From Taibaiella sp041660405 (GTDB taxonomy: Bacteria; Bacteroidota; Bacteroidia; Chitinophagales; Chitinophagaceae), in assembly GCA_041660405.1 (NCBI GenBank), contig JBAZWL010000013.1, forward strand, positions 1 to 64,000: a stretch of DNA of 64,000 nucleotides. Reading direction: 5' to 3'. The notes below the pieces were generated by a model. The model worked only from the letters and a program-made list of their open reading frames with translations. It ran no database searches and was not told where the DNA came from. The position numbers were made by a program, and so were the translations under genes. Position 1 is the first letter of the stretch. Each line of letters opens with the position of its first letter. This document shows, piece by piece, positions 8,842-16,868 of the stretch.

Positions 8842-9169
8842 GATGAGTACCCAATAGTCTATCCTTGCGGTCTTTGAAAAAATCCGGCCAGCTACTAGGA
8901 ATACACCACGGGATTACTAGGAAAGGAATGGATTCCTAGTAAATTTTCCTAGTGCGTCACTATAAAATAATTTCTTTAAAAACAAATGCTTATTATGACC
9001 AACTCTTACCGAAGGCTTTAGGCTTTTTATCATGCATGACCTGAAGCAGTCAGCATTTCCATGTTGTATTTTTTATGTATGCCGTTCATTTGTGTGCCAT
9101 ATTTAAATGTTTAAAACACTAATTTATGTTATAACAAGAAATAGATTTTTAGCAAGGATTACATTATTT
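8842..9169. other. intergenic region with inverted repeats
   Basis: No gene seen. It contains a 10-bp perfect inverted repeat, TTACTAGGAA (8914-8923) and TTCCTAGTAA (8933-8942). Two further CTAGGA/TCCTAG half-sites flank it at about 8893 and 8947. The cluster has no T-run, so it is not a clear terminator. It could be an operator or a small repeat element. Confidence 0.5.
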
Positions 9170-9886
9170 ATGAACATACCCCATATTTGCGCTGAAATAA
9201 CAAAGCAATATCTGGACTATTTAGGGCTGGATAGATGCAAACCCAGCCGTGCATTTTTAAATGATTTGGTACGCAATCATGCGTATAAAATTCCTTGGGA
9301 AAATTTTCTACTAAGGGAAAATGGCACGCTTGAAACTGATGTGGAAATATTAATTCATCGTATTACGCAAGAGCATCTAGGCGGCGTTTGTACACAGTTG
9401 AACCTTTGCTTTGCCGCATTATTGCAATCCCTTGGTTTCTCTGTCACTTTGCATGCCTGCATGATTCATGGGTTTGAAGATAAACCTTATGAAACGCCAC
9501 GCATGACACATTTAACACCTGTGGTTGTGTGTGAGCATGAAACCTTATTAGCAGAAATCGCCTGGGTGGGCTTGGCAAATGCAATGGTTATGTCGGACAA
9601 AACGACACAGGAAATTGCGCATTATCGTTTAAATTTAAATAGTAATGGAAATTACGTATTGCAGTTTTTATCGCACGATCAATGGTTCCCACAATTTGAA
9701 ATTTTTTCCCATCCCTTACGCATGGATGAATGGCTGGAATGCATTGACTATTCTCAACCTTCTGCTGATCGCGTCGCAGCCAATCATCGCGTATTTATCA
9801 AAGTGTTTCCCGAGGGACGGGTCATTATTAAAGACAATAAAATTACGATTGTGGATGGAAATATTGTCAATAAGATAGAGATATAG
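9170..9886 (+). CDS. arylamine N-acetyltransferase family protein
   Basis: 238 residues from ATG 9170, where the protein begins like other NATs; an upstream in-frame ATG at 9107 would add 21 residues unlike the family. NATs move acetyl from acetyl-CoA to arylamines or hydrazines through a Cys-His-Asp triad. Visible are Cys74 in GGVCTQLN (family: GGxCxExN) and His114 in THLTPVV. The third position reads LAEIAWVG, with Glu129 where the family has Asp (DVGFG). The Phe/Asn context is also altered, so activity or substrate may differ. Its last bases are echoed at 16781-16811. Confidence 0.75.
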   Translation: MNIPHICAEITKQYLDYLGLDRCKPSRAFLNDLVRNHAYKIPWENFLLRENGTLETDVEILIHRITQEHLGGVCTQLNLCFAALLQSLGFSVTLHACMIHGFEDKPYETPRMTHLTPVVVCEHETLLAEIAWVGLANAMVMSDKTTQEIAHYRLNLNSNGNYVLQFLSHDQWFPQFEIFSHPLRMDEWLECIDYSQPSADRVAANHRVFIKVFPEGRVIIKDNKITIVDGNIVNKIEI

Positions 9887-9891
9887 TACGT

Positions 9892-10782
9892 TTAAAACGG
9901 ATTCAAACGGTCAATAATAAAATCAATAAATCCGCGTGTTTTTGCGGGTAATAAACGAGAGGATGTGATTGCGGAAATGATAATCGGATCTAATTGCCAG
10001 TCAGCAAGCAGAGGTAACAAATGACCAGCAGCAATATCAGCTTTACATTCTGCTTCAACAACTGATGCAATACCCATACCTTGTTTTGCTAACTCTAAGC
10101 CTATCAGTGGATCATTAAACCAAAAGCGACCGGATAGTTTAATCGATATGTGTTGTTTTTGTTTTTTAAAATTCCATATGGTTTCATGTGGATTTCCGCT
10201 CAGGCGTAAACAGTCATGATGAGATAATTGATCGGGGTGTGTCGGTATACCATGCGCTTTAATATAAGTTGGCGCTGCATATAGAGCAGGTTGCAATACT
10301 GCTAAGCGTCGAGAGGTGAGATTTGAATCAAGTAATTTTCCTACTCGAATAGCGACATCATATTGCTGCGCAACTAGATTAACTTGAACTGGAGAAGCAT
10401 CTATATCAAATGTTACTTTGGGATAAAGTCGAGCAAATTCTGCAAACCAGGCGCCCATTTGCGCATTAAATAAACTGGGGGGCATAGAAATGCGCAAATG
10501 ACCATGGGGTTCTTTGGTATGCTCGCTAAGCTCCGTGTGAATTTCATTCACCTCTTCAATAATATGCTCAATGCGCGCTAAATATGCTGCACCATCATTT
10601 GTCAATTCAACGCGCCTCGTAGTACGATTTAATAATTGAAAGCCTAAATCCTTCTCAAAAGCGCTAATACGCCTGGATATTGTGGAATGGGGTATTTGTA
10701 ATGCCTCTGAGGCTCCAATAAAACTCTTGGACTGCGCCACAGCTACAAAGAGCTCCATATCTTTAAACCAATCTAGCTTCAT
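9892..10782 (-). CDS. LysR-family transcriptional regulator
   Basis: 296 residues. N-terminal winged helix-turn-helix at residues 1-60 (MELFVAVAQSKSFIGASEAL, then IPHSTISRRISAFEKDLG). A LysR substrate-binding domain follows (residues about 88-290), of the type seen in the large group that controls adjacent oxidoreductases. Start ATG 10782 has GAGGAT upstream. LysR regulators usually act on a divergent neighbour; the likely original target is the NmrA-like gene at 11871, now separated from it by an unknown gene. TTGTTCCAT (10795-10803) and ATTGGAACA (10843-10851) form an imperfect inverted repeat between the genes. Confidence 0.9.
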   Translation of the reverse strand: MKLDWFKDMELFVAVAQSKSFIGASEALQIPHSTISRRISAFEKDLGFQLLNRTTRRVELTNDGAAYLARIEHIIEEVNEIHTELSEHTKEPHGHLRISMPPSLFNAQMGAWFAEFARLYPKVTFDIDASPVQVNLVAQQYDVAIRVGKLLDSNLTSRRLAVLQPALYAAPTYIKAHGIPTHPDQLSHHDCLRLSGNPHETIWNFKKQKQHISIKLSGRFWFNDPLIGLELAKQGMGIASVVEAECKADIAAGHLLPLLADWQLDPIIISAITSSRLLPAKTRGFIDFIIDRLNPF

Positions 10783-10895
10783 TATATCCTCAATTGTTCC
10801 ATTTTTAGAATTATATATTGATATATAGCATATTTATCTTAGTATTGGAACAGTCTAACATGGTTGAAAGAAATCCACTAAATCTGGAGTTAAAA

Positions 10896-11861
10896 ATGAC
10901 ATTTACCATGCAGGATCTTGAATCTTATAAATCCAGATACGATAAGCGATGCGGCGATTTAAATGATTTCGAAAAAGAAGTTTACAACTCATTATTTAGT
11001 GCGTTATCTCGATATGTGTACTCTGATGATTTCGACCAATTACTGAAGGAATTGATCATCATTAAAAATAGTAACCCTGATTTTTTTGAACATTTACTGG
11101 GAATATTATGTAATGAATCAATCTGGAAAATAATAAAAGGATATTCTCAATCCTATAATCTCGAGGAAATTAATTATTTATTAATGCGTTGCTATATTAA
11201 TAAGAATCTTATTAAAAATATTTTATCAAAACTTGATATCAAAAATATATTATTTGAATTAAGCGATATAGATATAGTTGATAATCCATATATCGAAAAA
11301 TTAATGAGTCTTATTCTTGAAGGAATAAAATCTCAAAACATAGAACCTACAAAATGGGTAAATCTAGTAGATATTGGCATAGCTTTTTTTATATCTCATT
11401 ATCATACTACTTTAACTAGAATTATTCGTCAAAAAAAACTTGAATTACTTGCTAAATTTATTGATACTTTTGACTATGCTCACTGGCCGGAAGATTCGGT
11501 TGAGTTTATTCTTCATGATTATGTTACAGCGCTTGATTTTTCTGTTGGACATTCTCATTCTTCTATCGCTAATTCTCTATTAAAAATAAATTTAATAAGA
11601 GAACATATATTACAAACAAGATCCGCTCACACTGAAATCTGGAGATGTGCAAAGGATCAAAAGGATCAAGAGCAAAGAAACGCGTTTTATTCTGGGCGAA
11701 TTTTAACTAAATTACTCATACAAAATACAGATGCTGAATTCGTAGAGAGTTATCCTCACATTGCAAAAAAAATAGCGAATTACTATTCAAATGATAATGA
11801 AGTGCGACGGGTTTTTAATCAAGGGTATGAAATACAAACAACTATTATGAAAAATAAGTGA
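10896..11861 (+). CDS. uncharacterised helical protein
   Basis: 321 residues from ATG 10896, chosen because CTGGAGT ends six bases upstream; in-frame ATGs at 10818 and 10860 have no ribosome site. The protein is Leu/Ile/Lys-rich and appears wholly alpha-helical, without signal peptide or transmembrane segments. No family recognised. It sits between a LysR gene and the NmrA-like gene, with only nine bases to the latter, so the two are probably cotranscribed. Very AT-rich codon use and lack of known relatives suggest acquired DNA; an effector role is possible but unsupported. Confidence 0.65.
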   Translation: MTFTMQDLESYKSRYDKRCGDLNDFEKEVYNSLFSALSRYVYSDDFDQLLKELIIIKNSNPDFFEHLLGILCNESIWKIIKGYSQSYNLEEINYLLMRCYINKNLIKNILSKLDIKNILFELSDIDIVDNPYIEKLMSLILEGIKSQNIEPTKWVNLVDIGIAFFISHYHTTLTRIIRQKKLELLAKFIDTFDYAHWPEDSVEFILHDYVTALDFSVGHSHSSIANSLLKINLIREHILQTRSAHTEIWRCAKDQKDQEQRNAFYSGRILTKLLIQNTDAEFVESYPHIAKKIANYYSNDNEVRRVFNQGYEIQTTIMKNK

Positions 11862-11870
11862 GAGGTGATT

Positions 11871-12734
11871 ATGAGTGATGTTATTTTAGTGTGTGGTGGA
11901 ACTGGGCGCCAAGGCCATGCTGTGGCTATGAGCTTGTTACAGAAACAACAGAAAATTAGAATATTAACGCGAAATATCTCAAGTCAAACACAGCAGGAAA
12001 AATTAAAATATTTTAAAAATTTGGGTGCAGAAATTGTTCAGGCTGATATGACAGATGAGCATTCATTACAAAAAGCACTACAAGGTGTAGCGCGCGTATT
12101 TTTAATGACAACGCCTTATGAGGCCGGAGTGGAATTAGAGGTACAACAAGGTATCACCACGATTGATGCTGCAAAGAAAAGCAATATTGAGCAATTGGTA
12201 TTTAGCTCAGTAGGCAGCACTAATAAAAATTCTGGCGTTCCCCATTTTGAATCTAAATGGAAAATAGAACAATATTTATATCAAAGTAAAATTCCATCTA
12301 CAGTTATCAGACCTGTTGCATTTATGGATGAAATGGCTCCGCCTGCAATTTTATCTGATATTCAAAATAATATACTGACATTACCCTTAACTCCAGGGAG
12401 AAAATTTCAAACTATAGCGATTCGCGATATTGGTGAATTCGCAGCCGCAGCATTAACGCAATCATCTTTTATAGGTCAAAAAATTGATATCGCCGGTGAA
12501 GAGTTAACTCCTGAAGGCTATACTGATATCATTTCCAAATATATGAACAAGCCACTTCGGTATCAACAAATGCCTGATTCTCAGCTGGAATCAACATTTG
12601 GTCATGATCTCGCTTTGATGTTTCGCTGGTTTAATCGCGTAGGATATGATGTGAATATTGCTGAGCTCAAAAAACAATATGGCTTAGCTCTAACGTCTTT
12701 TAAAAAATTGGTTACAGAGAACCTTAAGGTTTAG
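11871..12734 (+). CDS. NmrA-like NAD(P)-binding protein
   Basis: 287 residues from ATG 11871, with GAGAGGTGA just upstream; a GTG at 11865 lies inside that ribosome site. Atypical short-chain dehydrogenase of the NmrA/quinone oxidoreductase-2 type: Rossmann motif GGTGRQGHAVAMSLL at residues 9-23, then MTTPYEAGVE and FSSVGSTNKNSGVPHFESKW. These proteins bind NADP(H); some reduce quinones, others are redox sensors. The usual YxxxK catalytic pair is not evident, so catalysis is uncertain. It is probably controlled by the LysR gene at 9892-10782. Confidence 0.8.
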   Translation: MSDVILVCGGTGRQGHAVAMSLLQKQQKIRILTRNISSQTQQEKLKYFKNLGAEIVQADMTDEHSLQKALQGVARVFLMTTPYEAGVELEVQQGITTIDAAKKSNIEQLVFSSVGSTNKNSGVPHFESKWKIEQYLYQSKIPSTVIRPVAFMDEMAPPAILSDIQNNILTLPLTPGRKFQTIAIRDIGEFAAAALTQSSFIGQKIDIAGEELTPEGYTDIISKYMNKPLRYQQMPDSQLESTFGHDLALMFRWFNRVGYDVNIAELKKQYGLALTSFKKLVTENLKV

Positions 12735-13038
12735 GCAACGGCAATTCTGTTGCGGAAATTTTAATTAGAAAACTTAACCATTCTTTGTCATCCCACCTAT
12801 CACCGGAGACATAAAAATAAGGTTTCGCACCTTTGTAAGGTGGTTGCTCTTCACATTCTCCAATAAATACCCTGCCCGCTTTAGTGGGTTTAACAAAGAG
12901 TTGATCGTCACAGACCAAAGCTACTACCTTGTTGTCACAATACAAACAATATCCGCCGAACATTTTTTTTGCGCTCATGACTCCGGCCTGTGCTGTTTGC
13001 TCGAGAATATAATTAATTGTTTCTGGTGTCGTTGTCAT
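12724..13038 (-). CDS. TfoX N-terminal domain protein
   Basis: 104 residues from ATG 13038, which has AAAGGA at normal distance; a longer in-frame start at 13059 lacks one. The sequence matches the small TfoX/Sxy N-terminal domain family (ETINYILEQTAQAGVMSAKKMFGGYCLYC, shortened here, then PPYKGAKPYFYVSG). TfoX proteins activate competence in some gammaproteobacteria, but stand-alone N-domain proteins are widespread and of unknown function. The 3' end overlaps the NmrA-like gene tail to tail by 11 bases. Confidence 0.8.
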   Translation of the reverse strand: MTTTPETINYILEQTAQAGVMSAKKMFGGYCLYCDNKVVALVCDDQLFVKPTKAGRVFIGECEEQPPYKGAKPYFYVSGDRWDDKEWLSFLIKISATELPLPKP

Positions 13039-13086
13039 ACAAATTAATCCTTTGTTCAAGAATCTACTATATGTGTAACATAACGC

Positions 13087-13107
13087 AAGTCAGGATTTTC
13101 CTGACTT
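13087..13107. promoter_or_regulatory. palindromic operator, copy 4
   Basis: Identical to the copy at 2277-2297: arms AAGTCAGGA and TCCTGACTT around TTT. The extended -10-like TGGTAGACT follows, with GTAGACT starting at 13127, 20 bases downstream. The predicted transcription start falls at or next to the ATG of the gene at 13141. Confidence 0.75.
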
Positions 13108-13140
13108 ACATCAAACAACCACTATGGTAGACTTCTAACG

Positions 13141-14091
13141 ATGAAAATTGAAGAAGTACTAGAGAATCAATTACAATCTACCCCAGCACCATCCGAAGAG
13201 CAGGCGGCAACCTATAATCCGTGTTTAGTGTTCGTTTGTTTGACGACAGGTAATTTGGTCTTGGCTAGCACGCACAACCTATTTGTTATCATGGCAGCGG
13301 ATGCAGGGTTTGATAAAAACATTCTTATCAAAGGGCTAAGTGATAATTCAGAGGCAAAGGTGGCAGGTATATTGGCTATATTAGGATTCATCGTTCTTGA
13401 AGCAAATACTGTATGCTATGTTATTTTAAAAGATTTTGCCAAACAAAAACAAAATAAGTTTTACAAAAATTTAAACCGTTACATTTTTAGTGCCAATATA
13501 CCTGCAGGCATTATAAGTTTTAATTTGTTTCTTGGCTTTTGTACTTGGCCGGCTATAAGTTTGACTACGGCTTTTTTGATAGCAAGTGGTAGAATGGAGG
13601 CTGCAACTGAGGCCTTAGAAGGTGATAATCCATATTGTCCCAGCATACAAGACTTTATTGTACCCCCCTGTACTAGATCACATAAGACCTGGTCTTTTGG
13701 TAAAATAACAGCTGCCACAACCTTTCTGGTATTATTCAGCGGATCATGGTATGTGGCTAATTATAACCTTAAAAATCAATTTTATAATGCTAATGATGAA
13801 TCTAGCAACAATATAAGCCAAGATCTTGCCGATTATTTAGCACTTTGCCTAGGTGCCTCCTTAGCGGGGGCTGGCACACATATTGTTTCTGCAATAGTTG
13901 CAAAACCTAAGGCTGTTATGGGTGCGGTAGAACTAGGCTCTAAAGCTGTTATTGAAAGTGTGAAACAGCGTTCTACTACTTTATGGGATACGGTAAACAA
14001 AGCAGCGTCTGCTATTTCAGACGTGTGCAGAGGCAGAGTAGCAAATGAAAATCGAAACAATCCTCACAACAATTATCATTCTATCAATTGA
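13141..14091 (+). CDS. uncharacterised multi-pass membrane protein
   Basis: 316 residues. Four to five hydrophobic segments are visible: about 27-52, 77-100, 117-147, 185-207 and 230-262. The C-terminal 55 residues are polar. Not recognised. No ribosome site precedes the ATG, and the -10-like element ends only seven bases upstream, so the message may be leaderless. It is under the palindrome at 13087-13107 and is followed 18 bases later by a broken gene that was probably in the same operon. A role at the host interface is possible but not shown. Confidence 0.65.
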   Translation: MKIEEVLENQLQSTPAPSEEQAATYNPCLVFVCLTTGNLVLASTHNLFVIMAADAGFDKNILIKGLSDNSEAKVAGILAILGFIVLEANTVCYVILKDFAKQKQNKFYKNLNRYIFSANIPAGIISFNLFLGFCTWPAISLTTAFLIASGRMEAATEALEGDNPYCPSIQDFIVPPCTRSHKTWSFGKITAATTFLVLFSGSWYVANYNLKNQFYNANDESSNNISQDLADYLALCLGASLAGAGTHIVSAIVAKPKAVMGAVELGSKAVIESVKQRSTTLWDTVNKAASAISDVCRGRVANENRNNPHNNYHSIN

Positions 14092-14109
14092 GTAATATCG
14101 GAGAATACG

Positions 14110-14728
14110 ATGAAAGGAGTTATAAAAGACATTCACAGTGAAATAACATTGTTATCCAAAGAATTACAGAACCTCTCTATAACGGATCTTAGCAAGGCGC
14201 AGATGCCGCATTAGATATGACTCTTGTCACGAACTTAACACGACCACTTTTACGTTTAGCAAAATTAAATCAACAACACATGGAAGCGGTCGATAAAACC
14301 ATTGGATTAATTCAAACGCTTGCTAAAACTTCACGTAGAAGAACCCAAAGACTCACTCTGTCTGTTTTTATCAACTTCCCTCACCTTCTGTCAAAAGAAG
14401 TGCCTATTTCGCAGTCTATCCGGGCAGGATTAGCATTTGACTTTCCGCTTAAAGATTTACAGGATAAAGATGACTCTGATGAAAAGCAATTCAAGATATT
14501 ATCAATAAGATAAATAGTAAACTCAACGTATATAGTAATTCACAGTCCATTGAAAAAACAAAAGATTTTTTTCATGAGCCACTTGAAATATTAAAAAATG
14601 ATGAAAAAAATAATATAAATCTCATCTGTGTATGTGAGCGTCTAGTGTCTTACCTAGACGATAGTTTAGTTCGCAATGCTGCAGATCATCTGAATGCTAA
14701 TGAGCGTCGACTTGCTAATGTTTTATAA
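14110..14728 (+). pseudogene. frameshifted helical gene
   Basis: Three consecutive frames join into one plausible helical protein. Frame 1 runs from ATG 14110, with GGAGA upstream (MKGVIKDIHSEITLLSKEL). Frame 2 reads from about 14195 to 14488 (ADAALDMTLVTNLTRPLLRL). Frame 3 runs from about 14489 to the stop at 14726 (IQDIINKINSKLNVYSNSQS, ending LNANERRLANVL). Two frameshifts are needed. It follows the membrane-protein gene at 13141 as a second operon member. Sequencing error is an alternative, but two shifts in 300 bases within an otherwise decaying region favour a pseudogene. Confidence 0.6.
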
Positions 14729-15470
14729 AGTCATACTGGAACTCAAGAATATTCTTGGCGAGGTCATTTTTAATGCAAAAAGAAATAACATCTCTTTGTT
14801 TACGGCAATTAAGTTTTGTCTTTATTCGCGCCATGTATGTTTCGACTGTTTTGTGTGATATATTTTCATGACTTGCAATTTCTTCTGCGGTGCTACCATT
14901 TAATATACCCTGCAGTACACAAAACTCACGCATAGAAAATTCAACGAGATTATTATAGGAAGACAAAATAACGATTCGGTTAGTTTTATCATCCCAATAA
15001 ATGGACTCTTCAGAAATACCGATCAATATAGAAATTCCTACTATCCCAATTGGCTGACCATTGTCATCATAAATAGCTTCTTTTCTTGATTGCCATTTTT
15101 TTTCATGATTGCCATGAAAACTATTCTCTTCGCAAACAAATGCTTGGTCATTTGAAAGTGCTGCATTATTATTTGCAAATTGACGTTCGGCCAATTTTTT
15201 AGGCCAGTTCTTACGAGCAGCATATTCAAATAAAGAAAGATCAAAGTATTCAGTAATATCTTTATCACCTAAGGTGATCAGTGTTGTTTGATTACAAGCA
15301 AGATGGTTATTTTTTGAATCAAACAAATAAAAATTGACCGGTAATAATTCTGCAAAGGGAAACGTATCATGAAAATAATTTAGACGCGCGCAAATATCCA
15401 TACTGGCTGCATCATGAAAGAATTTAATAAGGCTGAATCTGTCAGCCCAGAGGCAATTTAATGGTTTCAT
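14715..15470 (-). CDS. PAS-LuxR transcriptional regulator
   Basis: 251 residues. The N-terminal two thirds are a PAS-like sensor (residues about 20-165). The C-terminal LuxR/GerE helix-turn-helix (about 180-240) contains FSMREFCVLQGILNGSTAEE and ISHKTVETYMARIKTKLNCR. No receiver domain and no acyl-homoserine-lactone-binding domain. ATG 15470 follows TTGGAGA. It is paralogous to the partial gene at 1-645. Its 3' end overlaps the broken gene at 14110-14728 by 14 bases. It is a good candidate to recognise the palindromes of this region, which sit near -44 like LuxR-family activator sites. Confidence 0.85.
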   Translation of the reverse strand: MKPLNCLWADRFSLIKFFHDAASMDICARLNYFHDTFPFAELLPVNFYLFDSKNNHLACNQTTLITLGDKDITEYFDLSLFEYAARKNWPKKLAERQFANNNAALSNDQAFVCEENSFHGNHEKKWQSRKEAIYDDNGQPIGIVGISILIGISEESIYWDDKTNRIVILSSYNNLVEFSMREFCVLQGILNGSTAEEIASHENISHKTVETYMARIKTKLNCRKQRDVISFCIKNDLAKNILEFQYDFIKH

Positions 15471-15558
15471 AAGGTTTCTCCAAGCTTTAGGATATCAGAT
15501 ATTCAACTGACTGTCAATTAAATTAATCTATATAAATCAGAAGGTTGCAAGCGCAACT

Positions 15559-16698
15559 TCAATCGGTTAACGTCTTTTTAAAAGTACTTATTTCTATCAA
15601 TTCAATAGATTTCGATTCATTTGGTTTTGTTTGTATATTATTATTGGTAAATGGATTACCTGGATGTTGATATATTTTCTTCTCCGTTGAACTAGCAATT
15701 TCAACTGGAGTTACAAGCTTTTTCTTTTCTTCATCAGAAAAAACATACTCATTATTTAATTTAATATTCAATAAATTATCTACAGCAAGAGGATCTGCTA
15801 AAATAGCTGGATGTTTTAAAAATAGTAAAATTTTTTCTTTTGTATAATTTTGATCATGATATTTAGAGATTACTTCATGCGGCAACAGTCTCATTAAATC
15901 AGGAAATTCGCCAGCATATTCAAAAATATCATCTAAATAATCTGAAAACCCACCAATAACCATTTGAATTTCAAGAAGCATGCTTGCTTTAATTTGTGCA
16001 GAAAATGTTTTACCTTTAATAACATGTGCTAATAAATGATAAAACTTTTTATTACGTTTTCTATAAGACGTTCCTCCAGAGAATGAACTTAGAGCAATTG
16101 AATTATAAGCAAATGGCCCACACCCCTCTGGTTTTTTCTCTAATCGAATAAGACTCCCCCCAGCTTTATGTTTTTTAGCTTGGCAAATCAGTTCAATGAT
16201 TTCTGGGTTTCGATAGTATATTGCGCCACCAACAGGCAAAAATGTTTCTCCATCTTCCCATAAAAAATTACCATTTTCTTGCCGCGTATTGAGCAGTATG
16301 CGTACAGCCCTAATATCATTAGCATAGGCCCTCGATCTTAAGTAACTTCTGAAAGCCTCATAGGGGGTTGTGTTATTTCGATTAAAAAACGACCAGTGCC
16401 AAGAGTGATCATTTATATCATGCTTAGTTTTTGCATAAATATCTAAAACAGGTAAGACCCAATCTATTTTTTGCTTAAACTCTCGCATATTATTAAAATT
16501 ATGATCCATCATCCGTTTATATGCTGCTTGAATTATTGTTATATTTTCACTTAAATCACGAATAGTCGCGCCTTCTTGTGCCAAAATGTAAGAATCTGAC
16601 AATGAAAAACCCATGTCGAGAGCGAGTTGAAGTTTTCCCCAAAAGCTCATTTCGGGAATTATGGGTAATGATGTTGGATTGCTGTTGTTTGATTTCAT
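15559..16698 (-). CDS. ankyrin-like uncharacterised protein
   Basis: 379 residues from ATG 16698; an in-frame GTG at 16731 lies upstream of the predicted -10 element, so it is rejected. Residues about 140-200 have an ankyrin-like pattern (ANDIRAVRILLNTRQENGN, then YYRNPEIIELICQAKK), but consensus is weak. The C-terminal 60 residues are polar. No signal peptide. Promoter elements: palindrome at 16732-16752 and TATGGTAGGGT 19-26 bases further, placing the transcription start at or near the ATG with no ribosome site, as for the gene at 13141. Possible effector; function unknown. Confidence 0.65.
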   Translation of the reverse strand: MKSNNSNPTSLPIIPEMSFWGKLQLALDMGFSLSDSYILAQEGATIRDLSENITIIQAAYKRMMDHNFNNMREFKQKIDWVLPVLDIYAKTKHDINDHSWHWSFFNRNNTTPYEAFRSYLRSRAYANDIRAVRILLNTRQENGNFLWEDGETFLPVGGAIYYRNPEIIELICQAKKHKAGGSLIRLEKKPEGCGPFAYNSIALSSFSGGTSYRKRNKKFYHLLAHVIKGKTFSAQIKASMLLEIQMVIGGFSDYLDDIFEYAGEFPDLMRLLPHEVISKYHDQNYTKEKILLFLKHPAILADPLAVDNLLNIKLNNEYVFSDEEKKKLVTPVEIASSTEKKIYQHPGNPFTNNNIQTKPNESKSIELIEISTFKKTLTD

Positions 16699-16731
16699 AT
16701 TCAGTACCCTACCATAATAGTTACATAGCAC

Positions 16732-16752
16732 AAGTCAGGAAAACCCTTACTT
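16732..16752. promoter_or_regulatory. palindromic operator, copy 5
   Basis: AAGTCAGGA-AAA-CCCTTACTT: the left arm is perfect, the right arm 7 of 9. On the minus strand GTAGGGT begins 20 bases away. It serves the gene starting at 16698. Confidence 0.65.
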
Positions 16753-16780
16753 AAGTATGCTTTTTTAGTTTGTGTGTAAT

Positions 16781-16811
16781 AATCGGAAATATTGTCAATA
16801 AGATAGAGAGA
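16781..16811 (+). repeat. copy of the 3' end of the N-acetyltransferase gene
   Basis: GGAAATATTGTCAATAAGAT and the next few bases match 9858-9883, the last codons of the NAT gene. It is a short remnant, probably of a duplicated gene end, lying just outside the pnp terminator. Confidence 0.55.
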
Positions 16812-16814
16812 TAA

Positions 16815-16850
16815 TAAAAAAAACCAACTCACAATGTGAGTTGGTTTTTT
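16815..16850. terminator. bidirectional rho-independent terminator after pnp
   Basis: 11-bp stem AACCAACTCAC (16822-16832) and GTGAGTTGGTT (16836-16846), loop AAT, flanked by an A-run on the left and a T-run on the right. It ends the minus-strand pnp operon. Confidence 0.9.
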
Positions 16851-16868
16851 CTAAGATGCTCGGAAATA

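Noticed and set aside
1..15470. Quorum sensing by acyl-homoserine lactone
   Set aside because: The LuxR-type regulators carry PAS, not autoinducer-binding, domains, and no luxI is present.
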